Of a stretch of 9,416 bases of DNA, positions 1 through 5,517 are shown piece after piece (position 1 is the first letter of the stretch; the number at the start of each line of letters is the position of its first letter). The stretch is from the NCBI GenBank assembly GCA_002299965.1, contig DBOM01000073.1, positions 1 to 9,416 of the forward strand. The letters are read 5' to 3'. The notes under the pieces are model-generated. The model was not told where the DNA came from. It made no database searches and worked only from the letters and a program-made list of their open reading frames with translations. This DNA is from Caldiserica bacterium UBA646 (GTDB lineage Bacteria > Caldisericota > Caldisericia > Caldisericales > Caldisericaceae). The position numbers and the translations under genes were made by a program.

Positions 1-115
1 AGTTTGTATAAACCCAGACGAAATATGCCAAAAGATACAACACCCCCTAGCTTATTACCGTAAAAATGTTTAGAAAACACCTTCCTAATGAGTAGAAAAA
101 GGCCTTTCATTTCGT

Positions 116-135
116 AATACTTTTAAATATCTAGG
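116..135 (+). promoter_or_regulatory. TATA-like promoter for the dehydrogenase-glycosyltransferase operon
   Basis: The element TTTTAAATAT at 121-130 is a good archaeal TATA-box match. A start of transcription would be expected near 150-156, giving a leader of about 40 nt before the ATG at 194. The start has only a weak Shine-Dalgarno-like GTGA at 183-186. The rest of 1-193 shows no convincing gene. One frame stays open from position 2 to a TAG at 71-73 and could be the tail of an upstream gene, but 23 codons are too few to judge. Confidence 0.5.
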
Positions 136-193
136 CTATAACTCAAAAGAGTTTAGATTGTCAACATCAAATTAGAGATGATGTGAACAGCAA

Positions 194-1021
194 ATGTTGC
201 GTGAATTTGATCAAACCAATTGGAAACTTACTAAGGTTTGCGTAATCGGATTGGGTAACGTGGGACGCCCTACAGTCCATTGTATTCATGAACGTGGGTT
301 TCCTGTTTACGGATATGACATTGATAAAAGAAAAACATTGGGACTTAACCCTATTGCTACATTCTCTGATTGGTCACAGGTTCCTTCCTGTAATATTTAC
401 ATCGTATGCGTTAACACTAGCTGGAAAAATGGAAAACCAGACATGTCTAATGTTTTTGATGTATGCCATAAGATTGCAAGGAAAGAAAAATGGAACGAGC
501 CTCTTGTAAGTATCGAAAGCACGGTTGCAGTAGGTACCTGCCGTAAGGTCGCTGAAATGTTCGATAAGGCGCACTTGGTACATGTTCCTCATAGATTTTG
601 GGCTAAAGAACAAGAAAAACATGGAGTTGTGCAAGAAAGGGTAATTGGCGCATTAAACAATGAAAGCCTAATTAAAGCAAAAGGCTTCTATGAATCTCTC
701 GGTATACCCTTGTACCCGGTTTCAAGTCTTGAAGCAGCTGAGCTTGTAAAGATAACTGAAAATGCATATCGATTTGTACAAATTGCCTTCGTTGAACAAT
801 TGCGTCTTCTCTGCGAAACTCACGGCATTTCGTTTGAAGAGGTTAGAAGAGGTGCAAACAGAAAGTGGAACGTCAATCTTTTAGAAGCTAGAGATGGTAT
901 TAAGGGAGAATGCCTCCCGAAGGATATAAGATACCTTGCAAGTTTAGGAGACGCTCCACTACTACTAGGAGCTATGGAAACAGACAAAAAATACGTGGAG
1001 CACATAAAAAGCAAAAAATAA
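194..1021 (+). CDS. Short UDP-glucose/GDP-mannose dehydrogenase family protein lacking the C-terminal domain
   Basis: This 275-residue protein belongs to the NAD-dependent nucleotide-sugar dehydrogenase family, whose members oxidise the C6 hydroxyl of UDP- or GDP-sugars to a uronate. The Rossmann fold opens with GLGNVGRP (19-26) and an acidic YDID (41-44) that should bind the NAD ribose. ESTVAVGT (108-115) matches the family's E-S-T-V-x-x-G-T block. The central domain carries K186 and N190 in ELVKITENAYR, and C240 in GECLPKD, the usual thiol nucleophile motif. Two things are odd. Full-length members are roughly 400-450 residues, but this one stops about 35 residues after the cysteine, so the C-terminal UDP-binding domain is missing; several stop codons follow and no continuation is visible in the gap. 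The normal P-E-R/F active-site motif reads PHR (132-134). It may therefore be a divergent or substrate-shifted enzyme. It is the first gene of a likely operon, with the GT4 gene about 30 nt downstream. Family assignment is firm; the exact reaction is not. Confidence 0.92.
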   Translation: MLREFDQTNWKLTKVCVIGLGNVGRPTVHCIHERGFPVYGYDIDKRKTLGLNPIATFSDWSQVPSCNIYIVCVNTSWKNGKPDMSNVFDVCHKIARKEKWNEPLVSIESTVAVGTCRKVAEMFDKAHLVHVPHRFWAKEQEKHGVVQERVIGALNNESLIKAKGFYESLGIPLYPVSSLEAAELVKITENAYRFVQIAFVEQLRLLCETHGISFEEVRRGANRKWNVNLLEARDGIKGECLPKDIRYLASLGDAPLLLGAMETDKKYVEHIKSKK

Positions 1022-1037
1022 TAATTCCTAAATAAGA

Positions 1038-1062
1038 TTGAAGGAATCCTTATTGAAGGATT
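1038..1062 (+). promoter_or_regulatory. Duplicated TTGAAGGA start region with a small hairpin ahead of the GT4 gene
   Basis: TTGAAGGA occurs at 1038-1045 and again, in frame, at 1053-1060, so two TTG codons compete as the start of the GT4 gene. The first copy supplies a Shine-Dalgarno-like AAGGA (1041-1045) seven bases before the second TTG, while nothing similar precedes the first TTG; this is why 1053 was chosen. The same bases can form a 7-bp hairpin, AATCCTT (1045-1051) with AAGGATT (1056-1062), which puts the second TTG in the loop. This could tune translation, but the structure is short and A+T rich. Confidence 0.35.
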
Positions 1063-2177
1063 TTCTTTCTATTCTTATATTCAATTGGAAAGATATTACT
1101 AATCCCGCTGCTGGAGGAGGTACCTACTATACTCATAGGGTGGCAAAGTATCTTGTTGAAAAGGGACATAGGGTTACATTGTTGTGTGCTAATTATCGAG
1201 GCGGGCGGAAAAAAGAAATTATTGATGGGGTGAACATAATAAGGGTTGGAAACAAATACACTGTCTATATTAAAGCACCCCTAAAATTTTTGAAGGATTT
1301 TAAAAACAAATGTGACTTGGTGATTGATGAAATAAACGCCTTGCCGTGGCTAACCTCTTTATATGTTAAAGCACCAAAAATTGCTTTCATTCATCAAACT
1401 ACGAGAGAAGCTTTGTTCGAGGAATTAAACAAGGTTGTTGCAAGCTTAATTTATTTCGTGGAGAAGACTGGACTGTTATTCTACCGTAAACTGCCTTTTA
1501 TAACCGTTTCGCAAAGCGTCAAAGAAGAACTGATTGGTAATGGTGTCTCGAGGAAAAATATCTTTGTCGTTTATCCAGGAATAGATATAAAAAAGTATGG
1601 ATATACTCCTGAAGAAAAAAGTGTTTTTCCAATGGTGCTTTGTCTTGGGAGACTTAAAAAGTATAAAGGTGTTCAATATCTAGTTCAAGCAATGAAACAT
1701 GTGATACCTAAGATACCTAGAGCCAAACTATCAATAGTAGGTGAGGGAGACTATCAAAGTAAATTGGAAAAATTGGTGGAAATTCTGAATCTTCAAGAGG
1801 TTGTTAGTTTTCACGGTTACGTTTCAGAAGAAGAGAAGATCCGTTTTCTGAAGAAAGCTTGGGTGCTTGTTGTTCCATCAGTCAAAGAGGGATTTGGAAT
1901 AGTAGCCATAGAAGCCGCTGCTTGTGGAACTCCAGCAATTGGAACAAACACTACGGGGTTAAAAGATTCAATTATTCATGGAAAGACGGGATTTCTTGTT
2001 CCCTATGGAAAACCAAAAATTTTAGCTCAGAAAATCTGTGAACTTTTGAGTGATGATGAACTTAGAAGCAAATTGTCAAAGAATGCTAGTGAATGGGGTA
2101 AAAATTTCATTTGGGAAAAAACTCTTCAGAAATTTGAAATGATTATTAGAGAAACGACAATGAATGTTGGAGACTAA
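1053..2177 (+). CDS. GT4-family glycosyltransferase (GT-B fold)
   Basis: This retaining glycosyltransferase of family GT4 should be a cytosolic or peripheral membrane enzyme that transfers a sugar from a nucleotide donor to a growing glycan, often lipid-linked. Numbered from the TTG at 1053 (374 residues), the N-terminal Rossmann half begins ILIFNWKDI with the glycine-rich NPAAGGG (17-23) that faces the acceptor. FIHQ (112-115) closes the N-terminal half. The C-terminal half starts with LCLGRLKKYKG (196-206), followed by IVGEGD, and carries the donor-binding EX7E motif as E279 and E287 in EGFGIVAIE, then ACGTP. Length and motifs are complete for the family. A longer form from the TTG at 1038 would add five residues; the shorter start is preferred because of the AAGGA spacing and because relatives usually begin only a few residues before ILIFNW. 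The stop lies three bases before the next ATG, so the two genes are surely cotranscribed. The donor sugar cannot be read from sequence. Confidence 0.94.
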   Translation: MKDFLSILIFNWKDITNPAAGGGTYYTHRVAKYLVEKGHRVTLLCANYRGGRKKEIIDGVNIIRVGNKYTVYIKAPLKFLKDFKNKCDLVIDEINALPWLTSLYVKAPKIAFIHQTTREALFEELNKVVASLIYFVEKTGLLFYRKLPFITVSQSVKEELIGNGVSRKNIFVVYPGIDIKKYGYTPEEKSVFPMVLCLGRLKKYKGVQYLVQAMKHVIPKIPRAKLSIVGEGDYQSKLEKLVEILNLQEVVSFHGYVSEEEKIRFLKKAWVLVVPSVKEGFGIVAIEAAACGTPAIGTNTTGLKDSIIHGKTGFLVPYGKPKILAQKICELLSDDELRSKLSKNASEWGKNFIWEKTLQKFEMIIRETTMNVGD

Positions 2178-2180
2178 AAT

Positions 2181-2918
2181 ATGAAGGAGATATACTCGGT
2201 TTCTGTTGTCATTCCTGCTTACGATGAGGAAGAAAACATTAGAACACTTCTCATTAAGACAGTTGAAGCGTTAAAATCCATAAACGTTAATTTTGAAATA
2301 ATTCTTGTAGATGATGGAAGCGAAGATAACACTTTTTCTATCATGAAACAGTTTGCATGTGAAAACGAAAAAATAGTCGTTATTAGGCACCTGAAGAGAG
2401 AGGGCAAATCTATGGCTTTGCGGTCTGGTTTTGCAAGAGCAAAAGGCGAAGCAATAGTAACAATGGATGCGGATTTGCAATATGACCCATGGGAAATACC
2501 ACGTCTTTTAAATCTTTTAGAAAAAGGCTACGATGTTGTAAATGGATACAGAGACTTTAGTAAATATGTTCTAAGTAAGGCTATTCTTTCAAGATTCTAC
2601 AATGAGCTTTCAATTAAATTACTCGGAAGCAAAGAAGTTCATGATTTAAATTGTGGATTAAAGGCGTTCCGTAAAGATGTAGTTGAACAGTTATTAACGA
2701 AATTCGTTTGGCGGAGAGGCACTCATAGATACTTGATTAACTTTTGTACAGCCTTAGGATACAAGGTCACAGAAGTTAGAGTTTCACTTAAACAAAGGGT
2801 TTATGGGCATTCAAAGTATGGATTGAAACGAATCTTAGAAGGAGTTTCACTTTTATTTATTGTGTTTATTAAAATCAGAATATTAAACTTTAAAAATCAG
2901 ATACTCTTTCGTGGGTGA
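2181..2918 (+). CDS. GT2-family glycosyltransferase, polyprenyl (dolichyl)-phosphate sugar transferase type
   Basis: This 245-residue inverting GT-A enzyme of family GT2 resembles dolichyl-phosphate mannose/glucose synthases. Visible motifs are VVIPAYDEEENI (9-20), VDDGS (43-47), the metal-binding DADLQ (96-100), DLNCGLKAF (155-163) and the distal QRVYGHSKYG (205-214), a block typical of enzymes that use polyprenyl phosphate as acceptor. After it comes one hydrophobic stretch (about 222-236), but not the two or four transmembrane helices of longer relatives, so it probably sits on the inner membrane face. The likely role is to make a polyprenyl-phosphate sugar, the kind of donor that GT-C enzymes such as the next gene consume outside the membrane; that link is inferred from context. 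A GGAG Shine-Dalgarno at 2169-2172 lies eight bases before the ATG. The gene follows the GT4 gene by 3 nt and precedes the GT-C gene by 16 nt. Confidence 0.94.
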   Translation: MKEIYSVSVVIPAYDEEENIRTLLIKTVEALKSINVNFEIILVDDGSEDNTFSIMKQFACENEKIVVIRHLKREGKSMALRSGFARAKGEAIVTMDADLQYDPWEIPRLLNLLEKGYDVVNGYRDFSKYVLSKAILSRFYNELSIKLLGSKEVHDLNCGLKAFRKDVVEQLLTKFVWRRGTHRYLINFCTALGYKVTEVRVSLKQRVYGHSKYGLKRILEGVSLLFIVFIKIRILNFKNQILFRG

Positions 2919-2934
2919 AGAAAGGTAACTAATC

Positions 2935-5196
2935 ATGCTCTTCCTTAATTTCTTTAGAGAAAATAAAATTCTTTTCTATGCTTTGTTGCTGGTCATAATT
3001 ATTTTACTTGCATGTGGGACAGTTGCATTGCGTGGTAAATCTCCAACAGAAACTTACTCCAAAGTCGGAGGTTTATCCGACATAACTTTAATCCGTGCGT
3101 ACACCGTGCCTTTAGAATGGAATGGAACTCTGATTGAGTGTAATGTTTCTGAAATTAGAACCGATGAAAAACTTTTTTTACAAACCGAACCCCCAGCAAA
3201 CCTAATTCAGCTATACATAAATCAGAGCGTGCTTGATTCTAACGCCACCGTACTCGCTCTGAAAATATCTATTAGCGGCTCTCAAGACTTCGCATATACT
3301 CTTAGCGTATGGAAAGCAAGAAATGTAACAACTTATGATAACAAACTGGAAGATTGTTATAAACTTAACCTATCAGATTATGATACGCTGCTGAAAGATT
3401 GTTACAACCTCACTGGACGCTGGACGTTATACACTGGTTTAATAAATCTAGCTAACTTGCAAATATACAAAGGATTAGCGATTAATCGAACCCCCGAAAC
3501 TATCGCTCCAGATCTAATCGAACTAAGAGTTACCAATGATCGTGGCAAACACATCAGAGAAAATAAGATAGAAGGGGTGGAAATTGCTGATTTAGCCTTT
3601 ATACGAGAAAAAGAGGGGCGTGTCCCACCGCAACCTTCGTTTGACCACGTTTTCGTCCCATTAAGCCTTTATTTTCTGCTAATTTTGTTTTTTCTACCCT
3701 TGTTATTATTGAAAAAGAAAGGGAAATACACATTGCAGGTTATTCTCATTCTCGGTTTTCTACTGCGGATTGCAATAGCGCCCTTCACTTCTCACACTTA
3801 CGATATACTTGGCTGTAAACGGGCAGTTAGAACCTATTACGAGCAAGGGGAACTCACTCTATTTACCACTTGGACATCACCACCAACTTGGTTTTTTATA
3901 CTAATTACCTTTCATGCACCATATGTTTTTTTGAGATTGTTGGGTGTTCCAGATTTTAGAATTTATTATCAACCAATTATGGCAATGGAAGTCTTATTCA
4001 TAAAACTCCCGTTGATCTTGTCAGATGTTATGTCCGCTTACTTGATTTATAAAATTTGTAAAAAGCAAAATTTAGATGAAGGGGGTTCTAGGCTAGCTGC
4101 AGCAGTTTACATGTTCAATCCTTTTAGTATTTTTATATCATCAATTTGGGGAATGTTTGACTCTTTAGCAGTTTCATTTATGCTTCTTGGATTATATTTC
4201 TTTGTGGACAACAAATTTTTTGCATGTTCTTTAGTGTGGGGGCTTGGGGTCAAGTGGTATACCTTAGGTTTTATTCCTTTGTTATCTATAGTATCATTTT
4301 ATAAAGACAAGGAAAAAAGAACCATAAACAGATTATTAACCTCAGTTTTGATAACCGTCCTTGGATTTGGAATTTTTGCTTCGCTAATGATTATTCCTCA
4401 TATTCTAAATGGGGACTTAAGCTACTTAAAACAAGTTTTAGATTTTCGGCTGAAAATTGGCGGTGGCGGAGAAGACCGTGCAAGCCTGTTTACTTTCTTT
4501 GGACCAGTTCTATGGAAAATTTTTGAAAAGACGGTTTCCATATATCCTTTCCCTAACTTCTTTCTCTATACTTTTGGTCCGCCATATGCGATTCTGCTTG
4601 TCTGGCTTTTCGTTTACTTAAGAAAGTCTAACTTTGAAAAAACAGATTTGTTCAGAGTTTTCAACAGTACCATAATTGCAACTTTGTTATTATTCTACTT
4701 AACTTATCCTCAACTTACTCTTCAATGTATTTTGTGGATTCTTCCATCGTTAATCTTTGCTTATTTTGTATTTCATGAAGTCAACGCTATTCCTCTGATT
4801 ATAACATCTTCACTTATATTACCTTATGTTGATACGACTTACTTTATTATGGGATTTTCATATCCATCGAATATTTCACTTCAAGCAATTTCTGCCCCCT
4901 TAGAGTGCGTATTTGGTGCTCTTCTCTTTTCGGTCGCAGTTAATTTTCTCTTGAAAACATACTCTCCCAAGTTTCACGTAAAAATTAGCGACTTGGGGGA
5001 ACGTCTTTTAGGTAATCTTAGTCGAGTCAAATTACTTCTGCTTTATCTTGGAGCAACAGTCGTTTTATTTTTGCAAGTTTCTGCTATTTTTTACATAGTG
5101 GATGTGCTAAAATTTAGCTCTGTTTTCATGGTTGCGCCTTTGGCTGTAACGGTTACTCTGCAAATCCTAATATTGATCGCAATTGATAAAGCCTGA
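2935..5196 (+). CDS. Multi-spanning GT-C glycosyltransferase, Gpi18/PIG-M-like, with N-terminal ectodomain
   Basis: This 753-residue integral membrane protein has an N-terminal membrane helix (about 12-31), an extracellular domain (about 35-235) and a polytopic body with many helices. The body resembles Gpi18/PIG-M-like mannosyltransferases of the GT-C fold. It has an acidic residue in the first outer loop (D290 in SHTYD), a KLPLILSDV helix (357-365), then NPFSIFISSIWGMFDS (395-410), matching the family's N-P...S-x-W-G-x-F-D-S, followed by VKWYTLGFIPLL (439-450). Such enzymes transfer sugars from polyprenyl-phosphate donors on the outer face, which fits the GT2 neighbour. The ectodomain is not one I recognise; it carries eight N-x-S/T sequons between residues 63 and 186, as expected if it is exposed to the glycosylation machinery. 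Part of it (residues 46-127) recurs in the broken gene at 7691-8048. An AAAGGT Shine-Dalgarno (2921-2926) precedes the ATG by eight bases. GT-C membership is likely from motifs; the sugar and acceptor are unknown. Confidence 0.9.
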   Translation: MLFLNFFRENKILFYALLLVIIILLACGTVALRGKSPTETYSKVGGLSDITLIRAYTVPLEWNGTLIECNVSEIRTDEKLFLQTEPPANLIQLYINQSVLDSNATVLALKISISGSQDFAYTLSVWKARNVTTYDNKLEDCYKLNLSDYDTLLKDCYNLTGRWTLYTGLINLANLQIYKGLAINRTPETIAPDLIELRVTNDRGKHIRENKIEGVEIADLAFIREKEGRVPPQPSFDHVFVPLSLYFLLILFFLPLLLLKKKGKYTLQVILILGFLLRIAIAPFTSHTYDILGCKRAVRTYYEQGELTLFTTWTSPPTWFFILITFHAPYVFLRLLGVPDFRIYYQPIMAMEVLFIKLPLILSDVMSAYLIYKICKKQNLDEGGSRLAAAVYMFNPFSIFISSIWGMFDSLAVSFMLLGLYFFVDNKFFACSLVWGLGVKWYTLGFIPLLSIVSFYKDKEKRTINRLLTSVLITVLGFGIFASLMIIPHILNGDLSYLKQVLDFRLKIGGGGEDRASLFTFFGPVLWKIFEKTVSIYPFPNFFLYTFGPPYAILLVWLFVYLRKSNFEKTDLFRVFNSTIIATLLLFYLTYPQLTLQCILWILPSLIFAYFVFHEVNAIPLIITSSLILPYVDTTYFIMGFSYPSNISLQAISAPLECVFGALLFSVAVNFLLKTYSPKFHVKISDLGERLLGNLSRVKLLLLYLGATVVLFLQVSAIFYIVDVLKFSSVFMVAPLAVTVTLQILILIAIDKA
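3070..3315 (+). repeat. Ectodomain segment duplicated in the broken gene upstream of the archaeosortase
   Basis: This part of the GT-C gene (residues 46-127) aligns with 7691-7919. The best ungapped part, 3205-3315 against 7809-7919, is 111 nt long and by hand count has 84 identical bases. Most substitutions are at third codon positions or are conservative, and shared peptides include VLDS, LALK and DFAYTL. That pattern means both copies evolved as coding DNA before the second one decayed. The 5' part of the alignment needs small gaps. Confidence 0.8.
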
Positions 5197-5240
5197 CTTT
5201 TTAACTTGTTATTCTCATTATGTCTATTATGGGTTGAGAG

Positions 5241-5258
5241 CTGAAAGGACAAGAAAAA
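5241..5258 (+). repeat. Direct repeat flanking the YfhO-like gene, left copy
   Basis: Seventeen of 18 bases match 7941-7958, including 15 consecutive bases (5244-5258), and the similarity trails on weakly for about 30 nt. The two copies lie 2700 nt apart on either side of the gene at 5518-7707. Both encode LKGQEKL in one frame, so they are probably relics of related genes and not a mobile-element end. Confidence 0.6.
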
Positions 5259-5302
5259 TTGGCGATAACTAACTTATAACAAAAATTACCGCCGTCCGTG
5301 AT

Positions 5303-5341
5303 TAACAAAAGATGGTTTTGTTATATTATAGGCGTTTTTTT
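5303..5341 (+). terminator. Hairpin plus T-tract, possible terminator after the glycosyltransferase operon
   Basis: TAACAAAA (5303-5310) and TTTTGTTA (5316-5323) form a perfect 8-bp stem with a 5-nt loop, and a run of seven T residues follows at 5335-5341. Archaeal termination mainly needs the T-tract, which is present. The stem is A+T rich and the tract lies 11 nt beyond it, so this is suggestive only. It lies about 110-145 nt after the GT-C stop codon. Confidence 0.4.
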
Positions 5342-5360
5342 AATGTTTTCTAAAAAATGA

Positions 5361-5517
5361 AAATGAGTAAAGGTTAATTGATGTCTAGGTAATACGAAAA
5401 TGAGTGATGGAAAAAAGTTATTGAGTTATATTGAAACTAAAGTGAGTGGTTACGCTTTCTACGATGGCTTTCTTACAACGCTAAAAGTTAAAAAGTGATA
5501 CGAAAATACATAAAAAT
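5361..5517 (+). other. Remaining intergenic DNA before the YfhO-like gene, with a doubtful small ORF and promoter
   Basis: Together with the remnant at 5207-5360 this fills the 321-nt gap between the two GT-C genes. An ATG at 5400 opens a 32-codon frame ending at TGA 5496-5498, with AGGT at 5387-5390 nine bases before it. Its product (beginning MSDGKKLL) matches nothing I know and may be chance or another remnant. The A+T-rich TTAAAAA at 5488-5494 is centred about 27 nt before the ATG at 5518 and could be the TATA box of a leaderless transcript. The words GAAAATGAGT (5359-5368 and 5396-5405) and ATACGAAAAT (5392-5401 and 5499-5508) repeat, without clear meaning. Confidence 0.25.

Larger units (their letters stand above)
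5207..5360 (+). pseudogene. Decayed coding remnant with a LKGQEKL segment and hydrophobic, basic tail
   Basis: The frame starting at 5241 reads LKGQEKLAITNL, stops at a TAA (5277-5279), then reads on through a hydrophobic run (WFCYIIGVFLMF) to SKK and a TGA at 5358-5360. The LKGQEKL stretch and a 15-nt exact match (5244-5258) recur at 7944-7958 inside the other remnant, also followed by a hydrophobic segment and a basic end. The likely reading is the wrecked 3' end of a second member of the same exported family. Weak similarity to the YTLIVWK region may extend upstream toward 5207 in another frame. The 15-nt match is solid; the rest is inference. The same bases overlap a terminator-like hairpin. 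Confidence 0.35.

Noticed and set aside
2..73. Open frame at the left edge ending at TAG 71-73, possible tail of an upstream gene.
   Set aside because: Only 23 codons are visible, with no recognisable motif; a frame this short is expected by chance.
374..634. Open frame of 86 codons on the minus strand inside the dehydrogenase gene.
   Set aside because: It lies opposite a well-supported gene with clear family motifs, has no recognisable product and no promoter of its own. Other short frames inside the large genes were dismissed for the same reason.
2995..3024. Lipobox-like LLACG (Cys27) in the N-terminal helix of the GT-C protein.
   Set aside because: Leu at the -2 position is unusual and the protein is polytopic, so lipoprotein processing is unlikely; the cysteine is probably just part of the helix.
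5400..5498. Small ORF of 32 codons between the two GT-C genes, with a weak ribosome-binding site.
   Set aside because: No homology is recognised and the surrounding gap is full of decayed coding DNA; it is described only as part of the intergenic region.
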